A stretch of 11,997 bases of DNA from Vulcanimicrobiota bacterium (GTDB lineage: Bacteria > Eremiobacterota > Eremiobacteria > Baltobacterales > Baltobacteraceae). Both the position numbers and the translations under genes were made by a program. Positions 1 to 5,828 of this stretch are shown in pieces. The stretch is from contig JAQBPL010000331.1 in NCBI GenBank assembly GCA_028287545.1, positions 1-11,997 of the forward strand, in the 5' to 3' direction. Numbering within the stretch: the first letter of the stretch is position 1; every line of letters begins with the position of its first letter. The notes under the pieces are model-generated. The model saw nothing but the letters and a program-made list of their open reading frames with translations, made no database searches and had not been told where the DNA came from.

Positions 1-596
1 GCGACGGGGCGAGTGCACGGGAAGCAGCCGATGCTCGGATACCCCTCCGAGTGAAGCGCGTTCACCGGTACCCCGTTCGCGTTGACGTAGGCCCAAACAT
101 CGTCGTCGGTCCAATCGTAGAGAGGGCTCACCTTGTAGATTCCATCGGCGTCCGACTGGACGGGGTCGAGGTCGGTACGGGTCGTCGACTGCACCCGGCG
201 GATCCCGGTGAGCCAGGCATCGAAGGTGCGCAGGAAGGCCCGGTTCGGCGCGACCTTGCGCAGCGCGCAGCAGCGATCCGGGTCGGTCGACCAGAGCGCC
301 TCCCCGTACCGCTCGCCCTGCGCCTCGACGGAGAGCTCCGGACGGACGGCGATCGGCATGACGGCGTAACGGCGCGCCACCCGCTCGACCAGCGCGTGCG
401 TCTCGGGGAAGAGCAGGCCGGTGTCGAGGTAGTAGACGGGCACGCTCGGGTCGATGCGCAGGGTGAGGTCGAGCAGCGCCATCCCCGAGGGGCCGCCGAA
501 CGAACACGCCAGCGCCACGCGGCTGGCGTGGTCGCGCAGGGTTCGGCGGACGATCCGTTCCGCGCTTTCGACGGCGCGGGGAGCTGAGGAGTTCAC
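1..596 (-). CDS. cysH: Phosphoadenylyl/adenylyl-sulfate reductase, APS type (partial, 3' end outside window)
   Basis: Reduces activated sulfate (APS) to sulfite with thioredoxin in assimilatory sulfate reduction; cytosolic. The 198 visible codons show the family landmarks: SFGGPSG (residues 32-38) where most homologues have SFGAEDM, YLDTGLLFPETH (57-67), CC (109-110), TGIRRVQSTTR (130-140), SPLYDWTDDDVWAYV (157-171) and GCFPCTRPV (190-198). The CC plus CxxC cysteines mark the [4Fe-4S] APS-reductase type rather than the cluster-free PAPS type. The C-terminal ECGLH-type catalytic cysteine would lie beyond base 1; family members have about 230-260 residues. The start is GTG at 594-596, because an in-frame TGA lies four codons upstream; only a weak GAAAG-type ribosome site precedes it. 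A cysteine-rich leader ORF and a strong hairpin lie upstream, so expression is probably attenuated by cysteine supply. Identification is secure; APS rather than PAPS use is inferred from the cysteines. Confidence 0.95.
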   Translation of the reverse strand, partial: MNSSAPRAVESAERIVRRTLRDHASRVALACSFGGPSGMALLDLTLRIDPSVPVYYLDTGLLFPETHALVERVARRYAVMPIAVRPELSVEAQGERYGEALWSTDPDRCCALRKVAPNRAFLRTFDAWLTGIRRVQSTTRTDLDPVQSDADGIYKVSPLYDWTDDDVWAYVNANGVPVNALHSEGYPSIGCFPCTRPV

Positions 597-631
597 AGCG
601 ATCTTTCAGTGTTGGGAGGGGCGCAAACGAC

Positions 632-660
632 GAAGCCCCCGCCGGATCGGCGGGGGCTTC
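632..660 (-). terminator. Attenuator-type GC-rich hairpin between leader ORF and cysH
   Basis: Perfect 12-bp inverted repeat: GAAGCCCCCGCC at 632-643, loop GGATC on the plus strand, GGCGGGGGCTTC at 649-660. It lies 29 nt past the leader-ORF stop and 35 nt before the cysH start. On the minus strand it is followed by GTCGTTTGCG, so the U-tract is poor and pure intrinsic termination would be weak. Placement between a Cys-rich leader and cysH suggests an attenuator. Rho-assisted termination or masking of cysH translation is equally possible. I found no convincing competing antiterminator by eye. Confidence 0.65.
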
Positions 661-689
661 GGGACACGTTTCTCGTGCGCGCGAAAACT

Positions 690-758
690 CTACGCCGTTT
701 CGGGAGACTCGGCACAGAGACAGCAGGCGCCCGGGCAGGCGGCGGCAAGCGAGATCAT
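690..758 (-). CDS. Cysteine-rich leader peptide upstream of cysH (22 aa), probably leaderless
   Basis: A 22-codon ORF beginning MISLAAACPGACCLC, with four Cys codons in eight (TGC, TGC, TGT, TGT), ends at TAG 690-692. A promoter-like TTGACG / TAAGGT pair lies directly upstream, and only 8 nt separate the -10 hexamer from the ATG. Transcription would therefore begin at or within a base or two of the start codon, giving a leaderless mRNA. No Shine-Dalgarno is present. A strong hairpin and then cysH follow. Cysteine-rich leaderless ORFs that sense Cys-tRNA ahead of sulfur-assimilation genes are known in mycobacteria. The same design here would make ribosome stalling at the Cys codons the sensor that relieves attenuation of cysH. 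The ORF and layout are seen in the sequence; the regulatory role is inferred. Confidence 0.7.
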   Translation of the reverse strand: MISLAAACPGACCLCAESPETA

Positions 759-766
759 GTTCGGGG

Positions 767-796
767 ACCTTACCACGCGCCCGCCGCTCCCGTCAA
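767..796 (-). promoter_or_regulatory. Promoter of cysH leader transcript (sigma70-like)
   Basis: On the minus strand a -35 TTGACG (791-796) is separated by 18 nt from a -10 TAAGGT (767-772). The -10 fits the TANNNT pattern typical of high-GC bacteria, and the -35 is one base off the consensus TTGACA. The leader-ORF ATG begins 8 nt downstream, so +1 should fall near 758-760. It lies in the gap after the DUF697 gene stop (818), giving cysH its own transcription unit. It is the best promoter match I found in the window. Confidence 0.65.
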
Positions 797-798
797 CC

Positions 799-815
799 GC
801 CGCCTGCCCGGCGGC
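799..815 (-). terminator. Possible terminator hairpin after the DUF697 gene
   Basis: Perfect 6-bp GCCGCC / GGCGGC stem with a 5-nt loop begins 3 nt past the TAG of the 818-1828 gene. It is GC-rich but has no U-tract, and the cysH-leader -35 box starts 2 nt further on. It may end the protease/DUF697 transcript before the cysH promoter; weak evidence. Confidence 0.3.
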
Positions 816-817
816 CG

Positions 818-1828
818 CTAATGCGACCCGTTGCCGTCGCTGCCGTTGCCGCGGAAGCGCGCGAAGAGGTCGCGGGCAAACGTCATCGCGGAGGATTTCG
901 CCTCGTCGTAGACGCGCGCGGCGTCGTCGAGGCCCATCTGGCGTCCGTTGCGGTAGTAGTACGACACGCCTTCGCCGACGACGACCGTTCCGGCGTAGCC
1001 GATCGCCGCCTTGATGAAGATGCCGCCGACCGGGATGAAGCCGGAGAGCTCGCGCGCGAGCGCGCGCCAGCCGAACCCGCCGCCGACGATCGGCAGCAGC
1101 TCCCAAATCTGGTTGAGGTCGGGATCGCGTCCGTAGGTCGCGCCGATGTTGAGCATCAGCGTCATCTGGATCCCGGTGATCGCCATCATGTCGCCGGCCG
1201 ACGCGAAGGCGCCCAGGACGACGCCCAGGACCGGGACGTGATCGACGACGGCGCTGGCGCCGGCGACCTTGAGCGCGTTGAGCGCCGCATCACGGGTCAG
1301 TTTGGCGGCAACCGTTTCTCGCAGCGCCGGCAGACGCCGCCCGACTGCGACTTCGATGCCGCGGCAGCAGTCGATCAGATGCGGCAGGAACCGCCCGCGC
1401 AGCGACTCGATCGCGATCCGGTCGACGACGTATTCCTCGACGGTCCCCGATGCGGGCGCCTGCACCGGGCCGCTCGGCGCGGCGGCCGACGGGTCGACGG
1501 TAAGAAAGAGCACCGGCAAGCGCAGCGCGATAAAACGTTCGAGCGGCATCGCCGCGCGATCGCCCGGACGGCCGCAGCAGATGACGGCACGCGCATCGGT
1601 CGTGTCGACCACCCGGTCGCCGGCGAGCGTCTCGAACGCGGCGGCCGCCTCGGGCGGGATCGAGTCGCCGTCTTGGCCCGCGAGCAGGACCGAACGCAAC
1701 GCGCTGGTCAGCGCCGGGTCGCCGGCCAAAAAGAACTTGAACGGCCGGCGGGCGCCGGCATGGACCGCGCTGACGTTGAGCCTGCCGCGCAGGCGTTCGA
1801 AGATAGCCGCAGCTGAGGTGGGGTTCAC
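818..1828 (-). CDS. DUF697 (YcjF-like) membrane protein with degenerate GTPase-like N-terminal domain
   Basis: The 336-residue product has two parts. Residues about 180-300 match the DUF697 pattern: a hydrophobic helix AVVDHVPVLGVVLGAFASAG, then IQMTLMLNIGATYG, a Gly-rich segment, and IPVGGIFIKAAIGYAGTVVVGEGVSYYY near the C-terminus. In known proteins this region is membrane-associated and often follows a small GTPase. Residues about 28-150 look like a Rossmann/G-domain remnant (FKFFLAGDPALTSALRSVLL, then VLFLTVDPSA). The P-loop GxxxxGK[ST] is absent, so nucleotide hydrolysis is unlikely. The start is GTG at 1826-1828, with AGGAG six bases upstream. The gene lies 32 nt after the M48 protease gene and probably shares its transcript, suggesting a joint envelope role. 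Substrate or partner is unknown. DUF697 assignment is good; the G-domain reading is tentative. Confidence 0.7.
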   Translation of the reverse strand: MNPTSAAAIFERLRGRLNVSAVHAGARRPFKFFLAGDPALTSALRSVLLAGQDGDSIPPEAAAAFETLAGDRVVDTTDARAVICCGRPGDRAAMPLERFIALRLPVLFLTVDPSAAAPSGPVQAPASGTVEEYVVDRIAIESLRGRFLPHLIDCCRGIEVAVGRRLPALRETVAAKLTRDAALNALKVAGASAVVDHVPVLGVVLGAFASAGDMMAITGIQMTLMLNIGATYGRDPDLNQIWELLPIVGGGFGWRALARELSGFIPVGGIFIKAAIGYAGTVVVGEGVSYYYRNGRQMGLDDAARVYDEAKSSAMTFARDLFARFRGNGSDGNGSH

Positions 1829-1860
1829 AAAGGGCTCCTACCCGGCTGCGCTACCCGGGG

Positions 1861-3876
1861 TTACGTGCGTCCGAGCGCTTCCTTGTCCGGATCGTCGGCG
1901 TACGCAAGGTAGATGAGCCCGAGGAAGATTTCGAGCGACTGGGCGTACATCCCGCGCGCGTTCGCCAAGTCGATCACGCTGCGGCCGGTCGCCTTGGCCT
2001 CGGCTAGGACGGCTTGCGGCGCGGCGTTGGTGTCGGCGCCGACGATGACCGCGGCGGCGACCTCGCCCGGAGTCAGATCTTGGCGGGCGAGCGAAGCGTA
2101 GTCGACACCCTTGGTGTGGAAGCGCACGTCGAGGGCGTGCTGGAACGTCGCATAGCGGTCCGGCGACTGCTGTACGCCCAGCATGTCGATGCGGACTTCG
2201 AGCTGACGCGCCCGCGCCATGTTGTAGAGCTGCGACGCCTGCGTCGCGCCGACCGCGGCCTTGTTCAGCGAGTCGACGGCCTTGGTCATCAGCGGTTCGA
2301 GGCGTTTGTAGTCGCTGAGCTGGATGTCGCCGGTGCCGTCGAGCGTCACGTGCTGCAGCTCGCGCACGAACAGGTCGAGATCGCCCGCCCCGACGTCGAG
2401 CAGCGCCAGCGATGCGCGCGCCGCGTCGACGCCGCGCACCATGTCGGCGTCGGCCGCGCCGATCGAGGCGAGCATGCGCGGGTAGGACGGGAACGTCGCG
2501 AGCGCCTGCGGCGGCGGCGCGTCGAGCTTCAGCGGCGCCGCGAGTTCGGTGAGCAGGTCGGCGTTCTCTTTGAGCAGGCCGCCTTGTTTGTTGCGCTCGA
2601 GCGTGCCGACGCCGCCGATCATCTCTGCGGCCTTATTGGTGGCGGTGGTGAGCGATTTGGACATCGTATTGACGTTATGCAGCATCGTCTCGAGACGCGA
2701 CTCCTTGCGCGGCTGCACGCGCGAGAAATCCGGCATCCCGTAGACGATGTTCTGAACGCGCGAATTGATCGCTTTGAGCTGGTCGAGGCCCTGCTGGCGG
2801 CGGGTCGCGATCGCCGCGCCGGCCTGCGTCTCGTTGCTCTGCGCGGTGGCGAGCTCGTCGCGCAGGGGCAGCAGGTTCGGGTGCAGGAGGTCGAGCCGCC
2901 GCTCCGCATCGCGCAAGCCTTTGATGCGGACGTCGGCCAGCGCCTTCGCCTGCGGCGAAACCTTTTGGGCCGCCACGGCGAGGTTCTGCTCGCCCTTGGA
3001 GACTTGACCCATCGCGAGCTGCGCTTCACCCAAATCGAAGCGCGCGATCGAATCGTCGGGCCGGCGGTTCAGCACGTCGGTGAACTTGCGCGCCGCGATC
3101 GCGTAGCGCGCCGTGTCGAGGTCGTGAATCGCCTGCGCGAGCCGCTGGTCGTCGGTGCGAAGGGACGGGTTGAGCTCCGGGTCGCCGCGCAGGTTCGCGA
3201 GCCGCTTGTCGGTGCCGGGATGGTCCGCCAAATACTTGTCGAGGGCGCCTCTGCTCGCGTGCTCGGTCGCGCCGAGATGAGACATGAACGACAGCGCGGC
3301 GTCGGGGTCGTAGCCGGCGCGGTTCATCAGCATCAGGCCGTACTTGTCGGCCTCGTTCTCGTCGTCGCGCGCGATGCGCGCCAGCGCGCCGGCTTGGATC
3401 AGCTGGCCGAACCGGTACAGGAGCGGCGAGAACAGCGAACCGATGCTGAACAGCACGTTGAGGATCGACGCCTTGTTCTGCGCGGTGACCGCGTGGCGCC
3501 GTTCGATGTGTCCCGTCTCGTGGCCGATCACGTGGGCCAGCTCATCGTCCGACTGGACGAAATCGATCGTCCCCTCGTTGATGTAGATGTAGCCGCCGAG
3601 CGTCGAGAACGCGTTGATCTCGGAGTCGTCGATGATCTTGATCGAATATGGGACGTCTTTGCGCGCCGTCTGCGACCAGAGCTTGTTCGAGATGTCGCCG
3701 ACCCATTGGTTCAACAGCGGGTCGGTGACGATCACGCTCGAGTCGGTGATCTGCTTGTCGTACTCTTTGCCGATTTGGATCTCGGACGAGGTCGGCAAGG
3801 CGAGCGCGGGTGCCGGTATGGTGGCACTCACCATCACTAACGTGAGGGTGATGACGGCGATACGACGGAATATCAT
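1861..3876 (-). CDS. Secreted M48-family zinc metalloprotease with TPR-like and long helical C-terminal region
   Basis: The 671-residue product starts with a signal peptide (MIFRR, hydrophobic core, cleavage near PALALP, residues about 1-28). It carries the M48 catalytic set: HETGH at 119-123 (zinc ligands H119 and H123, catalytic E120) and ENEADKYG at 173-180 (third ligand E173, with D177 of the ExxxD pattern). The DHPGTDKRLANL segment at 218-229, typical of the BepA/LoiP group, follows. TPR-like helices lie at about 246-310, as in BepA-type periplasmic proteases that act on outer-membrane protein assembly. The remaining 350 residues are largely helical, unrecognised, and make it longer than BepA (about 490). 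The start is ATG with GAAGGAAG six bases upstream. It heads a probable two-gene unit with the DUF697 gene. Protease family is secure; the BepA-like role is inferred and assumes a periplasm. Confidence 0.92.
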   Translation of the reverse strand: MIFRRIAVITLTLVMVSATIPAPALALPTSSEIQIGKEYDKQITDSSVIVTDPLLNQWVGDISNKLWSQTARKDVPYSIKIIDDSEINAFSTLGGYIYINEGTIDFVQSDDELAHVIGHETGHIERRHAVTAQNKASILNVLFSIGSLFSPLLYRFGQLIQAGALARIARDDENEADKYGLMLMNRAGYDPDAALSFMSHLGATEHASRGALDKYLADHPGTDKRLANLRGDPELNPSLRTDDQRLAQAIHDLDTARYAIAARKFTDVLNRRPDDSIARFDLGEAQLAMGQVSKGEQNLAVAAQKVSPQAKALADVRIKGLRDAERRLDLLHPNLLPLRDELATAQSNETQAGAAIATRRQQGLDQLKAINSRVQNIVYGMPDFSRVQPRKESRLETMLHNVNTMSKSLTTATNKAAEMIGGVGTLERNKQGGLLKENADLLTELAAPLKLDAPPPQALATFPSYPRMLASIGAADADMVRGVDAARASLALLDVGAGDLDLFVRELQHVTLDGTGDIQLSDYKRLEPLMTKAVDSLNKAAVGATQASQLYNMARARQLEVRIDMLGVQQSPDRYATFQHALDVRFHTKGVDYASLARQDLTPGEVAAAVIVGADTNAAPQAVLAEAKATGRSVIDLANARGMYAQSLEIFLGLIYLAYADDPDKEALGRT

Positions 3877-3980
3877 GATCGACTTCCTTCGGGAACGCGC
3901 GGCCGGACGGCGCCGGGCCCATCACGTTCGACGGACCCCGGACACTCTCCACCGTTTACCAGATAATTCTGAGGAATGCT

Positions 3981-4016
3981 TGTGGAGAACCACACCTTCT
4001 TGTGCATGTCGTGTGG
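3981..4016. repeat. Overlapping inverted repeats in the divergent region
   Basis: TGTGG (3981-3985) and CCACA (3990-3994) form a 5-bp stem with a 4-nt loop. CCACAC (3990-3995) can instead pair with GTGTGG (4011-4016). The shared middle arm gives two mutually exclusive stems, or simply three half-sites of one operator. The arms are short and chance is possible. Confidence 0.3.
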
Positions 4017-4070
4017 AACGCGCAGGGCCGCCTGAGCGCCCGTAGGAACCGCGGCGGATCATGATCACGC

Positions 4071-4075
4071 AGGGA
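4071..4075 (+). promoter_or_regulatory. Ribosome binding site deciding the minC start
   Basis: AGGGA ends 5 nt before the ATG at 4081. A second in-frame ATG at 4075 overlaps the AGGGA itself and cannot use it, so 4081 is preferred. Confidence 0.55.
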
Positions 4076-4080
4076 TGCCG

Positions 4081-4917
4081 ATGAGCAGCGTTCGCGGACG
4101 CGGCCGCAGTCTCGAGATCGCGGTCGATCGGGTGCTCGGCGCCGCCGCCGAAGAGTTGCGCGAGCAGTTCGCAGCGCGTCCGGACTTCTATCGGGGAAGC
4201 CGGGCGGTCGCTAACCTCGGTAGCCTCGAGCCGGCGGCCGACGAGATCGCCGCGTTCCGCGACGTCCTGGCGGAGTATGGGATCGCGCTCGACGGCATCA
4301 GCGGCGTCGAAGCGCTCGGGCCGCTGGCTGCGGATCTGGATCTCGCCTACCTCGGCTCCGCGCAGGCCGCCGACGTCGCCGCGCTGCCGCGCCAGCGGAC
4401 GCCGCGTGAGGTCCGCCTCTCCGAGGAGGCGCGCTCGCTCGTCGCCGATTTCGCCGGCGCCCGCGCCGACCTCGCTCGCCGCCGCCACGTCGGCACCAAC
4501 GGCGCGAGCATGGCGGTCGCCTCGGCGGCGGTCGTGCTCCCGCAGCAGCCGCGTCCCGTGCCCGTCGGCGTCTCCACCCTGTATCACCGCGGAACGCTGC
4601 GCGGCGGCCAGGCGCTCCACAACCTCGGGAACCTCGTCGTGATCGGCGACGTGAACCCCGGCGCCGAGCTCGTCGCGTCGGGCGACATCGTCGTCTTCGG
4701 CGCGCTGCGCGGCGTCGCACACGCCGGCGCGCAGGGCGACCGCAGCGCCCGGGTGATCGCGCTCGAGCTCGCGCCGACGCAATTGCGCATCGCGACCGTC
4801 ATCGCGACCAGCGGCGACGATCGCGGCAAACGCGGCCCCGAACACGCCTCGATCGTCGACGAACGCATCGCCGTCGTCCCGTTCGCCGAAGCCGATTTGA
4901 AAAAGGAGCAACTATGA
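4081..4917 (+). CDS. minC: Septum site-determining protein MinC
   Basis: Inhibitor of FtsZ ring assembly, recruited to the membrane by MinD to block division away from mid-cell. The 278-residue product has the MinC N-terminal FtsZ-inhibitory domain at about 5-95 (ELREQFAARPDFYRGS, then LGSLEPAADEIAAFRDVLAEYGI). A variable, Ala/Arg-rich linker of about 60 residues follows. The C-terminal beta-helix that dimerises and binds MinD is unmistakable: STLYHRGTLRGGQALHNLGN, LVVIGDVNPGAELVASGDI, VFGALRGVAHAGAQGD and APTQLRIATVIA. ATG 4081 is chosen over ATG 4075 on ribosome-site spacing. A very good AAGGAG sits inside its last codons (4903-4908), and its TGA overlaps an ATG. That is a coupling signal now separated from minD1 by 124 nt. 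Confidence 0.93.
   Translation: MSSVRGRGRSLEIAVDRVLGAAAEELREQFAARPDFYRGSRAVANLGSLEPAADEIAAFRDVLAEYGIALDGISGVEALGPLAADLDLAYLGSAQAADVAALPRQRTPREVRLSEEARSLVADFAGARADLARRRHVGTNGASMAVASAAVVLPQQPRPVPVGVSTLYHRGTLRGGQALHNLGNLVVIGDVNPGAELVASGDIVVFGALRGVAHAGAQGDRSARVIALELAPTQLRIATVIATSGDDRGKRGPEHASIVDERIAVVPFAEADLKKEQL
4903..4908 (+). promoter_or_regulatory. Strong Shine-Dalgarno inside the minC 3' end
   Basis: AAGGAG lies 5 nt before the ATG at 4914, which overlaps the minC TGA as ATGA. It is one of the strongest ribosome sites in the window, yet it does not serve minD1 directly. It serves the short ORF at 4914-5045, or is a remnant of an original minC-minD coupling. Confidence 0.6.
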
Positions 4918-5045
4918 GAATCCGGTCATGGAGCGAGCGCAGCAGCATCGCGCCCGTTCGACAATGCGGTTGCGAGCTCGGACCGGGGGCCCCGCGCCAT
5001 AGGCGTGGGGGGCGCGGAGCCTTGGGCGGAGCGCCGTTAAAATGA
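4914..5045 (+). CDS. Possible 43-aa ORF coupled by ATGA overlaps to minC and minD1
   Basis: The frame opens at ATG 4914 with AAGGAG 5 nt upstream, overlaps the minC stop as ATGA, and closes at TGA 5043-5045, overlapping the minD1 ATG as ATGA. The predicted peptide is basic, with Arg, Gly and Pro, a CGC pair near the middle and no transmembrane segment; I recognise no domain. The composition (low-complexity GPGAPRHRRGGRG) resembles translated hairpin DNA rather than a conserved protein. It may be only a ribosome bridge between minC and minD1, or a chance reading through the inserted element described separately. Real translation is plausible; a function is not supported. Confidence 0.35.
   Translation: MRIRSWSERSSIAPVRQCGCELGPGAPRHRRGGRGALGGAPLK
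4990..5010. repeat. Stem-loop within the minC-minD1 interval
   Basis: Arms CCCCGCGCC (4990-4998) and GGCGTGGGG (5002-5010) give a 9-bp stem with one G-U pair around a 3-nt ATA loop. It is not followed by a U-tract, so it is more likely a structural or repeat-element hairpin, or an mRNA processing or stability site, than a terminator. Confidence 0.6.
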
Positions 5046-5827
5046 GCGCTCGACGCATCGTTTTTACCAGCGGCAAAGGCGGCGTTGGAAAAACGACGAC
5101 CACGGCGAACGTTGGCGCGGCGCTCGCGAAGAGCGGGAAGCGGGTCGTGCTGGTCGATGCGGACATCGGGCTGCGCAATCTGGATCTCGTGCTCGGGGTC
5201 GAGAAGCGGATCGTCTTCGACCTCGTTGAGGTCGTCGAGGGGCGCTGTCAGCTGCGTCAAGCGCTGATCAAGGACAAGCGGCTGGAGAACCTCTCCATCC
5301 TGCCGGCCGCGCAGACGCGCGACAAGACGTCGATCAGCGAGCTGCAGATGGGCGAGGTGACGGCGCAGCTCGGCGAGATGTGCGACTACGTGCTCATCGA
5401 CTGCCCGGCCGGCATCGAGCATGGCTTCCGCAACGCGATCGCCGGCGCGACCGAGGCGATCGTCGTGACGACGCCCGAAGTCAGCGCGATTCGCGACGCC
5501 GACCGCGTGATCGGCAAGCTGAACGAACGCGGCCTGCCGCTGCGATTGATCGTCAACCGTATCCGTCCCGAGATGGTGCGCAGCGGCGACATGCTCTCCG
5601 TCGAAGATGTGACCGACATCCTCGCCGCCGAGCTCATCGGCATCGTTCCCGACGATGAAGAAGTGATCGACACGACCAACCGCGGCGAGCCGATCGCGCT
5701 GAGTCCCGATTCACGCTTGGCGGCGATCTACGCGAAGATCGCGCGGCGGCTCGAAGGCGAGCTGGTGCCGTTCACCAGCCTCACGCCGCCGGGTTTGTTC
5801 GAACGCCTCTTCGGTAAGGCAGGGTAG
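5042..5827 (+). CDS. minD: Septum site-determining ATPase MinD, first copy
   Basis: Membrane-cycling ATPase that recruits MinC and is displaced by MinE. The 261 residues show the deviant Walker A GKGGVGKTT (11-19), the switch-I region DADIGLRNLD (39-48), Walker B-type VLIDCPAGIE (117-126), PEVSAIRDADRVIG (145-158) and the NR signature TTNRGEP (211-217). The C-terminus GLFERLFGKAG (251-261) is the amphipathic membrane-targeting helix. Length is normal. The start ATG has GGAG about 10 nt upstream, a weak arrangement for a MinD gene; it also overlaps the stop of the 43-aa ORF as ATGA. A second complete minD follows 1 nt after its stop. All ATPase and membrane motifs are intact, so it should be functional. 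Confidence 0.93.
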   Translation: MSARRIVFTSGKGGVGKTTTTANVGAALAKSGKRVVLVDADIGLRNLDLVLGVEKRIVFDLVEVVEGRCQLRQALIKDKRLENLSILPAAQTRDKTSISELQMGEVTAQLGEMCDYVLIDCPAGIEHGFRNAIAGATEAIVVTTPEVSAIRDADRVIGKLNERGLPLRLIVNRIRPEMVRSGDMLSVEDVTDILAAELIGIVPDDEEVIDTTNRGEPIALSPDSRLAAIYAKIARRLEGELVPFTSLTPPGLFERLFGKAG

Positions 5828-5828
5828 C

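Larger units (their letters stand above)
3877..4080. promoter_or_regulatory. Divergent intergenic region between M48 protease and minC
   Basis: This 204-nt gap must hold the promoters for both directions. The only A+T-rich patch is about 3955-3976 (GTTTACCAGATAATTCTG). It offers GATAAT (3962-3967) as a plus-strand -10 candidate and TATCTG as a minus-strand one, but neither has a convincing -35. I see no ORF or RNA gene here. Confidence 0.35.
4914..5046. mobile_element. Probable small inserted intergenic element (MITE/REP-like) between minC and minD1
   Basis: The interval is bounded by direct repeats ATGAG (4914-4918 and 5042-5046), as for a 5-bp target-site duplication. Removing one repeat and the insert would place AAGGAG 5 nt before the minD1 ATG, in the ATGA overlap usual for such operons. 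The insert contains a hairpin at 4990-5010. Its two ends, ATGGAGCGAGCGCAGC (4928-4943) and GCGCCGTTAAA (5031-5041), recur joined together after rodA (10137-10161). No clear terminal inverted repeats are visible and no transposase is encoded, so the mobile reading is inferred. Confidence 0.4.

Noticed and set aside
51..587. Plus-strand 178-aa open frame
   Set aside because: It is antisense to cysH, whose minus-strand frame shows unmistakable family motifs; the plus frame is Arg/Asp-rich with no domain.
1839..1858. TACCCGG direct repeat between the protease and DUF697 genes
   Set aside because: Seven bases repeated once in a GC-rich 32-nt gap; no further copies or structure strong enough to support a feature.
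2014..3840. Plus-strand 608-aa open frame opposite the M48 protease
   Set aside because: Long open frames antisense to high-GC genes are common. The product is Arg/Val/Glu-rich without motifs, while the minus frame has HETGH and a signal peptide.
3872..4066. ATCATGATC occurring at the protease start (3872-3880) and before minC (4058-4066)
   Set aside because: A short near-palindrome including an ATG; two copies in 200 nt are not enough to argue for an operator.
4061..4084. Seven-codon ORF (MITQGCR) whose TGA overlaps the minC ATG
   Set aside because: Too short to judge, with its nearest AGGA 13 nt upstream; the ATGA overlap is easily a coincidence.
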